Part shown: in pieces, positions 21,921 to 30,080 of the stretch | Numbering within the stretch: the stretch's first letter is position 1 | Layout: each line of letters starts with the position of its first letter | Position numbers and translations under genes: made by a program | The notes under the pieces: generated by a model | The model's database searches: none | Told to the model about the DNA's origin: nothing | What the model saw: only the letters and a program-made list of their open reading frames with translations | NCBI RefSeq assembly: GCF_000685015.1 | Contig: NZ_BAYA01000049.1 | Location: 1 to 40,418, forward strand | Reading direction: 5' to 3' | DNA: 40,418 nt | DNA from: Paraburkholderia bannensis NBRC 103871 | GTDB taxonomy: Bacteria; Pseudomonadota; Gammaproteobacteria; Burkholderiales; Burkholderiaceae

Positions 21921-22628
21921 ATGAACGAGACCACACAGCAAACCATCGTGCAGGCGCTGCGCGAGCGCATCCTTTCGGGCGAGCTCGCGCCGGGCCAGCG
22001 GCTCGTCGAAGCCCACCTCGCCGAACGCCTCGGCATCTCGCGCACGCCGCTGCGTTACGCATTGAGCGTGCTGGCGACCGAAGGGCTCGTCGAGCGTTCA
22101 GGCGCGCGCGGTTATATCGTGCGCCGTTTCAGCGTGACCGACGTGCTCAATGCCATCGACGTGCGCGGCGTGCTTGAAGGCCTGGCGGCGCGCAGCGTGG
22201 CCGAGCGCGGCGTGAGCCCCGCGCTCGCACGCGCCTTGCAGGACTGCCTGCGCGAAGGCGATGCGATTTTCGAGGCGGGCGCGGCGGCGCTTGGCGGCGA
22301 GGCGGAAGCGCATTACGCCGACATGAACGGCCGTTTTCACGCGCTGATCGTCGATGCTGCGCAAAACCACGCGGTTAGTGCAGCGCTGGGCCTGAACGAC
22401 AAGATCCCGTTTGTATCGCCTGCAACGGTGGTATTCGACGATGCCGCGCGCCAGCAGCAATACATGATGCTCGCCTACGCACACCGCCAGCATCACGCCA
22501 TCGTCGGCGCGCTGCTCAAGGGCGAAGGCGCGCGCGTGGAAGCGCTCATGAAAGAGCACACGCATATCTCGAAGGAGAGCCTGAACCTCTCGGTCGAGCA
22601 TCTGCATCTGATCGCGGGGGCCGCATGA
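21921..22628 (+). CDS. GntR family (FCD) transcriptional regulator
   Basis: The 235-residue protein has an N-terminal winged helix (ALRERILSGELAPGQRLVEA, LAERLGISRTPLRYALSVLATEGLV) and a C-terminal all-helical FCD ligand domain (ADMNGRFHALIVDAAQNH, YAHRQHHAIVGALLKGEGAR). The His and Asp residues of those segments usually hold a metal and a carboxylate ligand. It is divergent from the dioxygenase gene and overlaps lysR by four bases, so both regulators are made together. Control of the gallate genes is inferred from position. Confidence 0.9.
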   Translation: MNETTQQTIVQALRERILSGELAPGQRLVEAHLAERLGISRTPLRYALSVLATEGLVERSGARGYIVRRFSVTDVLNAIDVRGVLEGLAARSVAERGVSPALARALQDCLREGDAIFEAGAAALGGEAEAHYADMNGRFHALIVDAAQNHAVSAALGLNDKIPFVSPATVVFDDAARQQQYMMLAYAHRQHHAIVGALLKGEGARVEALMKEHTHISKESLNLSVEHLHLIAGAA

Positions 22629-23896
22629 ATCCCGCCGATCTGCTCAATCTCGCGCATCTGCGCGCGTTCCGCCTGGTCGCCGACACAGGCAGCGCAACGC
22701 GCGCCGCCGCCGCGCTCTATCGCGCACAATCGGCCGTCACGCGCTCGGTGCAGGAACTTGAAACCGCCATCGGCGAGCCGCTGTTCGAGCGCAAGCCTTC
22801 GGGCATGTTGCCGACCGCCGTGGGCCGCGTCGTGCTGGATCGTTGCGCGCGCATCTTTTCCGAACTCGAAGCGCTAGCGCAGTGGTGCGCCGCGCGCCAG
22901 ACGCGCCGCCGCGCGCTCGCCGAAGGCGCGCTGCCCGCGTGGCTGCTCAATACGCGGCGGCTGCAACTGTTCGTGGCGCTGGCGCGCCATCGGCATATGC
23001 CGAGCACCGCGAGCGCGTTCGGCATCAGCCAGCCCGCGGTCAGCAGCGCGATGCGCGTGCTCGAAAGCGGCTCGGGCATCACGCTGTTTCACCGCAGCCC
23101 GCGCGGCGTCCAGCTGAGCGAAGAAGGCGAGACCTTCCTGCTGCACGTGCGTCGCGCGCTCAACGAACTGCGTCACGTGCCCGACGACATCGCCGCGCTG
23201 CACGGCAATATCCAGGGCGCGGTGACGGTGGGCGCGCTGCCGCTTGGCCGCACGCTGATCCTGCCTGCCGCCATCGCGCGGCTGAGCGCGCAGCATCCCG
23301 GCGTGCGCGTGGTCACGGACGAAAGCGCCTATGAATTGCTGGTGGCCGGGCTGCGTGCGGGCGACGTCGATTTCGTGCTGGGCGCGCTGCGCGAAAACGA
23401 TGCGGCCAGCGGCCTCGCCAACGAGCGCCTGATGGCCGAAGACATGGTCGTGCTCGCGCGGCGCGGCCATCCGCTCGCGCAGAAAACCGGCCTGAACGTG
23501 GGCGACCTGCGCAACGCGCAATGGATCGTCTCGCGACTGCACTCACCCGCGCGCGGGCTGTTCGAGGCGCAGTTCAAGCGCCTCAAGCTCAAGCCGCCGA
23601 TGCCGACAGTCGAGACTGCCGACCTTGCCGTGATTCGCGGCCTGCTGATGGGCTCGGACATGATCGCGGCGCTGTCGGCGCAGCAACTGCACTATGAGAT
23701 CGCGGCGGGGGAACTGGTGGTGCTGGACGTGCCGCTGCACAACACGCGACGCGAGATCGGGCTGACGATGCGCGCCGATAGCGCGCCGTCGCCGGGCGCG
23801 CGCGCGTTGATCGACGCGATCCGGCTGGCAGTGGCGGAGGCGGCTCCGGCGGTGCGGGTGGTGGAAGGCCGTCTGGGCGGCCAGACGGCGCGCTGA
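22625..23896 (+). CDS. LysR family regulator with two tandem HTH domains
   Basis: The 423-residue protein is about 110 residues longer than a normal LysR regulator because it carries two LysR-type helix-turn-helix domains. The first lies around residues 8-68 (LAHLRAFRLVADTGSATRAA, AVTRSVQELETAIGEPLFER). The second lies around residues 108-168 (TRRLQLFVALARHRHMPSTA, AVSSAMRVLESGSGITLFHR). A full ligand-binding domain follows (about 195-405, TVGALPLGRTLILPAAI and onward). No stop or frameshift separates them. Both HTH copies keep the core residues and look functional. It overlaps gntR by four bases and converges on galD. It probably activates the gallate genes, as GalR does in Pseudomonas; this is inferred. 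Confidence 0.9.
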   Translation: MNPADLLNLAHLRAFRLVADTGSATRAAAALYRAQSAVTRSVQELETAIGEPLFERKPSGMLPTAVGRVVLDRCARIFSELEALAQWCAARQTRRRALAEGALPAWLLNTRRLQLFVALARHRHMPSTASAFGISQPAVSSAMRVLESGSGITLFHRSPRGVQLSEEGETFLLHVRRALNELRHVPDDIAALHGNIQGAVTVGALPLGRTLILPAAIARLSAQHPGVRVVTDESAYELLVAGLRAGDVDFVLGALRENDAASGLANERLMAEDMVVLARRGHPLAQKTGLNVGDLRNAQWIVSRLHSPARGLFEAQFKRLKLKPPMPTVETADLAVIRGLLMGSDMIAALSAQQLHYEIAAGELVVLDVPLHNTRREIGLTMRADSAPSPGARALIDAIRLAVAEAAPAVRVVEGRLGGQTAR

Positions 23897-23901
23897 AGAT
23901 T

Positions 23902-23942
23902 CGGCTCACCGGCGCGCCATCATCGGCGCGCCGGCTGAGCCG
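23902..23942. terminator. Long hairpin between convergent lysR and galD
   Basis: A 17-bp stem with a single bulged C (23902-23918 with 23925-23942) has a six-base loop ATCATC. There is no clear T tract on either side. It sits exactly between the two converging stop codons and probably ends transcription in both directions. Confidence 0.7.
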
Positions 23943-23961
23943 TACGCGACAACCAGCGAAG

Positions 23962-25107
23962 TTATGGAGTCCAGACCGAAGGCGGAATCGCCACTACGCC
24001 GTCGAACAACCAGCGCGCGGTGCGCAGCAGGGCCGCGCCTGTGATTTCGGTTTCGCCATCGCGGCGAGCGAGCGTCAATCCGACGGTGAATTCGCCGGTC
24101 GGATGCTCGACGACGACGCGTTCTGTGTCGTCACCTTGCCCGTCGCCCTGCGCGCCTTCGGCAAGCACCGCAATCCCGTCGCAGACCGTGCCCGGCAACG
24201 CTGCCGCGCTCGCCACGCTCACCGCGCCCAGCACGCCAATCGACGCGTGACAGCGATGCGGGATAAAGCTGCGCGTGCTGATCGTGCCGCCGTCGCGCGG
24301 CGGCGCAATGAGGCACATCTTTGGCACGGTGCGCTCGCGCACGTCGCCCAGATTCATGCGCGGGCCAATGGCGAGGCGAATCGCTTCAATGCGCGCTTTC
24401 AGGTCTTCATCGGCGTCCAGTTGCTCGCGCGTCTCGTAGCCCGTGCGGCCCAGGTCCTGCGCGCGCATCAGCACGAGCGGCATGCCGTTGTCGATGCAGG
24501 TGACGTCGACGCCTTCCACCGTGTCCTTGAGCTTGCCGGTCGGCAGCAACGCGCCGCAGGTCGAGCCCGCAGTGTCGCGAAACGCCAGCGGGATCGCCGC
24601 CGCGGTGCCCGGCACGCCGTCGATGCGCGCATCGCCTTCGTACTGCACGATGCGGCCCGGCGTCGGCACGTTCGCGACCGCGATCTGCCCGGTGTTGACC
24701 ATGTGGATCGCCACGGACGTCGCGCCGTCGAGCGCATCCACCAGGCCGCGCTCGATGGCGAATGGCCCTACGCCCGCCAGCAGGTTGCCGCAGTTCTGGC
24801 CGTAGTCGACGCGCGCCTCGTTCACCACGACCTGCGCGAACAGATAGTCGACTTCGGCGTCGTCGCGCGTCGCGGGCGAGACGATCGCCACCTTGCTCGT
24901 GAGCGGATCCGCGCCGCCGATGCCGTCGATCTGGCGCGGGTCGGGCGAACCCATCACCGCCAGCAGCACGCGGTCACGCAGCGCCGGATCGGCGGGCAGA
25001 TCAGAGGCGAGAAAGTACGCGCCCTTGGACGTGCCGCCGCGCATCAGCATGCAGCGGATACGCGTCTGCGCGCGCGCTGACGTGTCGTGTAACGAAGTCG
25101 ATACCAC
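23962..25107 (-). CDS. galD: PrpF family 4-oxalomesaconate tautomerase
   Basis: The 381-residue protein belongs to the PrpF family: IRCMLMRGGTSKGAYF near the start, DGIGGADPLTSKVAIV, DYGQNCGNLLAGVGPFAIE with the conserved Cys, and TISTRSFIPHRCHASIGVLG. GalD of P. putida converts the keto and enol forms of 4-oxalomesaconate in gallate breakdown. The start is GTG 25107 with GGAGGG seven to eight bases upstream, 16 bases after the galC stop. PrpF relatives also isomerise aconitate; the galB-galC neighbours decide for GalD. Length is normal. Confidence 0.88.
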   Translation of the reverse strand: MVSTSLHDTSARAQTRIRCMLMRGGTSKGAYFLASDLPADPALRDRVLLAVMGSPDPRQIDGIGGADPLTSKVAIVSPATRDDAEVDYLFAQVVVNEARVDYGQNCGNLLAGVGPFAIERGLVDALDGATSVAIHMVNTGQIAVANVPTPGRIVQYEGDARIDGVPGTAAAIPLAFRDTAGSTCGALLPTGKLKDTVEGVDVTCIDNGMPLVLMRAQDLGRTGYETREQLDADEDLKARIEAIRLAIGPRMNLGDVRERTVPKMCLIAPPRDGGTISTRSFIPHRCHASIGVLGAVSVASAAALPGTVCDGIAVLAEGAQGDGQGDDTERVVVEHPTGEFTVGLTLARRDGETEITGAALLRTARWLFDGVVAIPPSVWTP

Positions 25108-25123
25108 CGGCCAGCCCTCCCGC

Positions 25124-25819
25124 TCAGAGATCCGCAGCGGACTGCACGTAGCGCAGGCCTTTTTCCGCGAGGCGCTCGCGCATCGCGTAGTAGTCGAGGC
25201 CGAGCGTGCCGCCCGCCAGCACGGCGCGCGTCTTCTCTTCCTTGGCGACGCGCGCCTGGGTGGCTTCCACGACCTTCGGCACGCTCGCGAGCGGCACGAC
25301 CACGATGCCGTCGTCGTCGGCGACGATCACGTCGCCCGGATTCACGATCTGCTGCGCGCACACCACCGGCACGTTGACCGAGCCCAGCGTCTCCTTCACG
25401 GTGCCCTGCGCCGACACTGCCTTCGACCACACCGGGAAGCTCATCTCCTTGAGCGTGCGCACGTCGCGGCAGCCCGCGTCGATGATGAGACCGAGCACGC
25501 CGCGCGCCTTCATCGAGGTCGCCAGCAGGTCGCCGAAATAGCCGTCCTCGCAAGGCGAGGTCGGCGCGGCCACGACGATATCGCCGGGACGGCACTGCTC
25601 GACGGCCACGTGCAGCATCCAGTTGTCGGACGGCGGCATCAGCACCGTAACCGCCGACCCGGCAATCGCCGCACCGGAGTAAATCGGGCGCATATAGGTG
25701 GCCAGCAGGCCCAGACGCGCCTGCGCCTCGTGCACGGTGGCGGAACCGGCGGCCTGGAGGATCGCCACGTCGCGCGCGTCGGCGCGCGCAATGTTCGTTA
25801 CGACGACGCCGCGCTTCAT
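25124..25819 (-). CDS. galC: 4-carboxy-4-hydroxy-2-oxoadipate aldolase (RraA-like fold)
   Basis: The 231-residue protein is a class II HMG/CHA aldolase. The active-site Arg118-Asp119 occur in GLIIDAGCRDVRTLKEM, and EDGYFGDLLATS holds the phosphate/carboxylate-binding loop. SKAVSAQGTVKETLGSVN and NPGDVIVADDDGIVVVP are typical of LigK/GalC proteins. It splits 4-carboxy-4-hydroxy-2-oxoadipate into pyruvate and oxaloacetate with a divalent metal, the last step of the gallate route. ATG 25819 overlaps the galB stop by four bases. A longer frame to 26047 is a reading through galB in another frame. Confidence 0.93.
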   Translation of the reverse strand: MKRGVVVTNIARADARDVAILQAAGSATVHEAQARLGLLATYMRPIYSGAAIAGSAVTVLMPPSDNWMLHVAVEQCRPGDIVVAAPTSPCEDGYFGDLLATSMKARGVLGLIIDAGCRDVRTLKEMSFPVWSKAVSAQGTVKETLGSVNVPVVCAQQIVNPGDVIVADDDGIVVVPLASVPKVVEATQARVAKEEKTRAVLAGGTLGLDYYAMRERLAEKGLRYVQSAADL

Positions 25820-26547
25820 GCCAGGTCTCCCACCACTGCCGGCGTCAGGCGCATATAGCCTTCGCCGTACTGAATGTCGCGCTTGGCCGTAATGCCGATG
25901 TTGCGCTTGGCCTGGACGCCGCGTTGCAGCGCGACGCGCGTGTAGTACTCCCACAGATGTTCCTGGCCGGCCATGCATTCGATGGCGCGGCGCTTGACGT
26001 CCCACACTTCGGTGATGTCGAGGAAGGTGTTCGGCACCCATTCGCACTGCTCGGTCTGGTGCGGCTCGAACGCGTAGACCGGCGGCGCGCCGACGATCTT
26101 CTGGCCCGGGTTGTGGCCTTCGGCCTGGGCGATGATGCGCGCTTCCTGCGCGACGTGCATCGCGAGCGGGTGGTCGAAGTTGTACGGGTCTTTTGCCGAA
26201 TGGCTCAGCACGAACGCGGGCTGCACGTCGCGATAGACGTCCACGAGGCGCAGCAGCGCCTCGTCGGACACGCGCAGCGGGTAGTCGCCCAGGTCGAAGA
26301 AGTCGACTTCGGCGCCGAGGATCTCGGCGGCGGCGAGCGCTTCCTCGCGGCGCGCGGCCTTGACCTTATCGAGCGTCATGTCGGCGCCCTTGCGCCACAG
26401 CTTCGCGGACTCGCCGCGCTCGCCAAACGACAGGCAGACCACCTTCACGCGATAGCCGTTCTTCTTGTGCAGCGCGATCGCGCCACCTGCACGCCATACG
26501 AAATCCGCGCTATGCGCGCTCACCACGAGCATCGATTTTTCAGTCAT
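25816..26547 (-). CDS. galB: 4-oxalomesaconate hydratase, PIG-L family
   Basis: The 243-residue protein is of the PIG-L deacetylase superfamily: His12 and Asp15 in VVSAHSADFVWRAGG bind the zinc, with a further His in NFDHPLAMHV. The strings VVCLSFGERGESAKLWRKG and QHLWEYYTRVALQRG-like C-terminal parts closely resemble GalB of P. putida, a hydratase of this superfamily rather than a deacetylase. It adds water to the enol tautomer of 4-oxalomesaconate. It is the first gene of galBCD. I chose ATG 26547, with GGTGA seven bases upstream; an in-frame ATG at 26568 adds seven residues. Confidence 0.9.
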   Translation of the reverse strand: MTEKSMLVVSAHSADFVWRAGGAIALHKKNGYRVKVVCLSFGERGESAKLWRKGADMTLDKVKAARREEALAAAEILGAEVDFFDLGDYPLRVSDEALLRLVDVYRDVQPAFVLSHSAKDPYNFDHPLAMHVAQEARIIAQAEGHNPGQKIVGAPPVYAFEPHQTEQCEWVPNTFLDITEVWDVKRRAIECMAGQEHLWEYYTRVALQRGVQAKRNIGITAKRDIQYGEGYMRLTPAVVGDLA

Positions 26548-26568
26548 TTCCGGTTCACCCAGCTTCAT

Positions 26569-27075
26569 TGGAACGATGCCCCATTGTAGGTTTGGGCCTG
26601 GCGTGCGGCGTACCGAAACTGCCGCTCAAAGCCATCGAATCTGCTTATGTCGAGGGTTTACCGCAGGGTGCCGTCGCAGGCCGCAAGCGGGGTCGCAGCA
26701 CAGCCAGAAGCCGCGTCCCGGTCACATGAAATGGCACACGCAACGAGATTTGCACGCGCGATCGTCAGCGTCCGCGAGGTCGAATCCGATGCAACCAGGT
26801 TCGCAGCGATTTGGCCCTTTCAATGATCCAGGCGAATCGTTGCGCCCGCAACGAATAACCACACCCCGAAAGTGTTGCGTAAACGCCGAAGACGGTCATT
26901 GACAGCTTGCGTACGAATGACAATCGTTCTCATTTGCATATACAATCCGCATACTTTTGAGAATACGCCTGCCGTGCATCGCCCCGATGCCCGCGCAATC
27001 CAAAAAACAATACGTCCGCCGTCGAGCCACCGGTCTCGCGATGCGGCTGCATGAGCATTCGCTTCGAACTTATTT
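26569..27075. promoter_or_regulatory. Divergent control region between galB and the TonB receptor
   Basis: These 507 bases hold no convincing gene; an 88-codon minus-strand frame at 26820-27086 is discarded. The plus-strand receptor promoter and Fur box lie at 26917-26946. An inverted repeat TCGTTGC-GCCC-GCAACGA spans 26837-26854. The galBCD promoter should lie in 26570-26800, but I cannot place it. Confidence 0.55.
26917..26946 (+). promoter_or_regulatory. Fur box overlapping the promoter of the TonB receptor gene
   Basis: AATGACAATCGTTCTCATT (26917-26935) is a 9-1-9 palindrome with seven of nine pairs. It fits the Fur consensus at 13 of 19 positions by eye when aligned at 26914. It covers a -35 box ATGACA (26918-26923) that stands 17 bases from a -10 box TACAAT (26941-26946). 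Iron-replete Fur would block this promoter. Confidence 0.8.
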
Positions 27076-29337
27076 ATGTCTGTCACCCGTCGTCTTTCGC
27101 CGCGCCCTGATGCGGCCGCGCTGCACGCCTGCCCGACTCAACCTGCACACCCCGTCCTGCCCGCCAGCCGCCGCGCGATGCTCGCCGCGGTCGCCGTCGC
27201 GTTCGCGCTGCCCGCCGCCGCGTTCGCGCAGGCAAGCAGCGCAGCAGCGACCGACGGCACGGCCAGTACGGCCAATGCGGCCAACGCCACGCTGCCCACC
27301 GTGAAAGTGCAGGCCGCGAAGGAAGCCCTGCCGGGCGATCTCGCGCCGACCTTCGGCGGCGGCCAGGTGGCGCGCGGCGGCAACTTCGGCATGCTCGGCC
27401 AGCAGAAGAACATCGACGTGCCGTTCTCGATGACAACCTACACGGCCAAGGCGATCGCCGACAAGCAGGCGCGCACTATCGCCGACGTGCTGCAGAACGA
27501 TCCGGCCGTGCGCACGGCCTACGGCTACGGCAACTTCCAGGAGGTCTATGTCATCCGCGGCTTCCAGCTCGACAGCGACGACGTCTCCCTCAACGGGCTC
27601 TACGGCATCACGCCGCGCCAGATGGTGGAGACGCCCGCCATCGAGCGCGTGGACGTCTTCAAGGGCGCGAGCGCGTTCCTGAACGGCGCGGCGCCGAGCG
27701 GCAGCTCGATAGGCGGCAGCGTGAACCTGCAGCTCAAGCGCGCGGACGACAAGCCGCTTACCGAAGTCACGCTCGAAGGCAGCGGCTCGGGCGAGTTCGG
27801 CACGCATATCGACGTGGGCCGCCGCTTTGGCGACCAGGATCAGTTCGGCATTCGCGTGAACCAGGCCAACCGCGACGGCGAAACCAGCATCGACGGCGAG
27901 CACCGCCGCAACAACCAGACCGCCGTGGCGCTCGACTGGCGCGGCGACAAGCTGCGCCTCGAAGGCGACCTGCTCTATCAGCACCAGCACACCAGCGATG
28001 GCCGCCCGGTCGTGTACGTGTCGGGCACGGAAATCCCGGCAGTGCCGTCGGCGACCTACAACTACGGCCAGACCTGGTCGTCGAGCCAGACCGAAGACAC
28101 GGTCGGCCTGCTGCGCGCCGAGTACGACTTCGTGCCGGGCTGGACGGCCTATGTGGCGGGCGGCGTGCGCCATAGCACCGAGTCCGGCCAGTATTCGTCG
28201 CCGTACTACACGAATCCCGACCTGACCACGGCCACGCGCATGTACGTGCCGCGCAAGGAAGACGCAACGTCGGCGGAAGTGGGCGTGCGCGGCCACTTCA
28301 ACACCGGCCCCGTCAGCCACTTCGTGACGGCGGGCGCGTCGATCGTGCGCGTGAACACGCAGTCGGCGTGGAACCTCTCGGGCAGCTACAACACCGATCT
28401 CTACAACACGCCGCAAGTGCCGTCGCCGGCTTCGAAGTACTACTCGCAGGGCCTCGACGGCAACCCGCCCACCACGGCGCTGAACCTGATGCGCAGCGTG
28501 GCCGCGTCGGACACGCTCGGCTTCTTCCACGACCGCGTGCTGTTCACGGTCGGCGTGCGTCACCAGGAGATCCTGTCGAACGCGTATTCGTCGTCGACGC
28601 TCGCGCAGACCGAGGCCTACAACGATTCGATCACGACGCCGCTGTTCGGCCTCGTCATCAAGCCGACCGAGAACCTTTCGTTCTATGCCAACCGCAGCGA
28701 ATCGCTGTCGGCAGGCGACCAGGCGCCCAGCACCGCGAAGAACTATGGCGCGCTGCTCGCTCCGGCGCGCACCAAGCAGTATGAAGTGGGCGTGAAGTAC
28801 GACACCGGCAAGTACGGCGCGCAACTGGCGCTGTACCAGCTCGAAAAGCCGCAGAGCTATACCAATAGCGCGGGTTACTTCGTGGCGGACGGCAACGAGC
28901 GCCATCGCGGCGTGGAAGCGTCGGTGTTCGGCGAGGTCTACAAGGGCGTGCGCGTGATCGCAGGCGCGACCTACATCAACGCGGTGCAGCTCGATACGGG
29001 TTCGACGGACGGCAACCATCCGATCGGCGTGCCGAGCTTCATGTTCAACCTGGGCGCGGAATACGATGTGCCCTGGGTTCAGGGCCTGACGTTCTCGGCG
29101 CGCTACACGCACACGGGGCCGCAATACCTGAACGCGACCAACACGCTGTCGATCAAGGCATGGGACACGGTCGATCTGGGCGCACGCTACAAGACCAACA
29201 TCTTTGGCCGCGACACGACCTTCCGCGCCGACGTGCTCAACCTGACCAACAAGGCCTACTGGAGCTCGACGACCGGCGGCTATCTGACGATGGGCGCGCC
29301 GCGCACGGTGCTGTTCTCGATGACGACGGACTTCTGA
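27076..29337 (+). CDS. TonB-dependent siderophore receptor
   Basis: The 753-residue outer-membrane protein has an N-terminal signal region (hydrophobic MLAAVAVAFALPAAAFA, cut before QASS). A plug domain follows (about 100-230: VPFSMTTYTAKAIADKQART, IADVLQNDPAVRT, YVIRGFQLDSDDVSLNGLYG, IERVDVFKGASAFLNG). The rest is a 22-strand barrel ending in Phe (TVLFSMTTDF). Barrel motifs such as ARTKQYEVGVKYDTGKYGAQL are typical of ferric siderophore receptors. The ligand cannot be read from the sequence. Expression is iron-controlled through the Fur box. It is divergent from galBCD; a role for ferric catecholates or galloyl compounds is only a guess from position. Confidence 0.9.
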   Translation: MSVTRRLSPRPDAAALHACPTQPAHPVLPASRRAMLAAVAVAFALPAAAFAQASSAAATDGTASTANAANATLPTVKVQAAKEALPGDLAPTFGGGQVARGGNFGMLGQQKNIDVPFSMTTYTAKAIADKQARTIADVLQNDPAVRTAYGYGNFQEVYVIRGFQLDSDDVSLNGLYGITPRQMVETPAIERVDVFKGASAFLNGAAPSGSSIGGSVNLQLKRADDKPLTEVTLEGSGSGEFGTHIDVGRRFGDQDQFGIRVNQANRDGETSIDGEHRRNNQTAVALDWRGDKLRLEGDLLYQHQHTSDGRPVVYVSGTEIPAVPSATYNYGQTWSSSQTEDTVGLLRAEYDFVPGWTAYVAGGVRHSTESGQYSSPYYTNPDLTTATRMYVPRKEDATSAEVGVRGHFNTGPVSHFVTAGASIVRVNTQSAWNLSGSYNTDLYNTPQVPSPASKYYSQGLDGNPPTTALNLMRSVAASDTLGFFHDRVLFTVGVRHQEILSNAYSSSTLAQTEAYNDSITTPLFGLVIKPTENLSFYANRSESLSAGDQAPSTAKNYGALLAPARTKQYEVGVKYDTGKYGAQLALYQLEKPQSYTNSAGYFVADGNERHRGVEASVFGEVYKGVRVIAGATYINAVQLDTGSTDGNHPIGVPSFMFNLGAEYDVPWVQGLTFSARYTHTGPQYLNATNTLSIKAWDTVDLGARYKTNIFGRDTTFRADVLNLTNKAYWSSTTGGYLTMGAPRTVLFSMTTDF

Positions 29338-29380
29338 GCGCGCGTCTCGCGCCCACTCAGGTCTAAACCTCAGGTCGAAA

Positions 29381-29413
29381 CGCCGGTGCTGCATGCAGCA
29401 CCGGCGTTTTTTT
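29381..29413 (+). terminator. Terminator after the TonB receptor gene
   Basis: A perfect 26-base palindrome (29381-29406, arms CGCCGGTGCTGC) is followed by seven T residues. It overlaps the end of the convergent methyltransferase gene and could serve it as well, although the T tract on that side is only TTTC. Confidence 0.9.
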
Positions 29414-30080
29414 ATGCGCCCACTATCGTGATCGCGAAGCCGTCCCAGCCCTTGCTGCCCACGGTCTGCACCGCCGTCGTATCGAGCCGCGCATCGCCGG
29501 TCACGCGTTCGAAATACTCGCGCAGGCCGACCACGTCGGCGTCTCGATCGGATGCGTCGGCGATGCGGCCGCTGCGCACCACGTTGTCGGCGACGATCAC
29601 GGTGCCCGGGCGCGCGAGCTTCAGCACGCGCTCAAGGTACTGCGGATTGCTTTGCTTGTCCGCATCGATAAAGACGAAGTCGAACGGCGCCGCGCCATCG
29701 CGCAGCATCGCATCGAGCGAGTCTAGCGCGAGGCCGGTCACGACCGTGACCTTGTCGCCCAGGCCCGCGCGCGCGATATTGGCGCGCGCCACGGCGGCGT
29801 TGTCGGGATTGAATTCGAGCGAGACGAGCACGCCGTCGCCCGGCAGCGCCCGCGCCAGCCAGATCGCGCTGTAGCCGCCCAGCGTGCCGATCTCCAGGAT
29901 GCGCCGCGCGCCCTGGATGCGCGCGAGCAGATGCAGGAACTTGCCCTGATTGGGCGCGACGTTGATGGCGCGCAGGCCCGCTTTCGCGCTTGCCGCCAGC
30001 GCGCCGTCAAGCGCTTCGTCCGCGCCGATCAATCGCTCCGAGAACCAGTCGTCCACTGCCTGCCAGGTCTGTTCGTTCAT
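29412..30080 (-). CDS. Class I SAM-dependent O-methyltransferase (COMT-like)
   Basis: The 222-residue protein matches the O-methyltransferase family PF01596. The SAM motif I is RILEIGTLGGYSAIWLARAL, with PNQGKFLHLLARI before it, FVFIDADKQSNPQYLE supplying the metal-binding Asp residues, and VIVADNVVRSG the catalytic Asp-Asn. Such enzymes methylate catechols with magnesium; the acceptor is unknown, although catechol-like gallate products are near. ATG 30080 has GGAG seven bases upstream. It is a single gene convergent with the receptor. Confidence 0.9.
   Translation of the reverse strand: MNEQTWQAVDDWFSERLIGADEALDGALAASAKAGLRAINVAPNQGKFLHLLARIQGARRILEIGTLGGYSAIWLARALPGDGVLVSLEFNPDNAAVARANIARAGLGDKVTVVTGLALDSLDAMLRDGAAPFDFVFIDADKQSNPQYLERVLKLARPGTVIVADNVVRSGRIADASDRDADVVGLREYFERVTGDARLDTTAVQTVGSKGWDGFAITIVGA

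Noticed and set aside
26820..27086. An 88-codon minus-strand frame between galB and the receptor
   Set aside because: It covers the Fur box and promoter and has no ribosome binding site or known family.
27070..29394. A 774-codon minus-strand frame opposite the TonB receptor
   Set aside because: It covers the receptor gene exactly and has no domain or signal; the receptor has plug, barrel, promoter and terminator.
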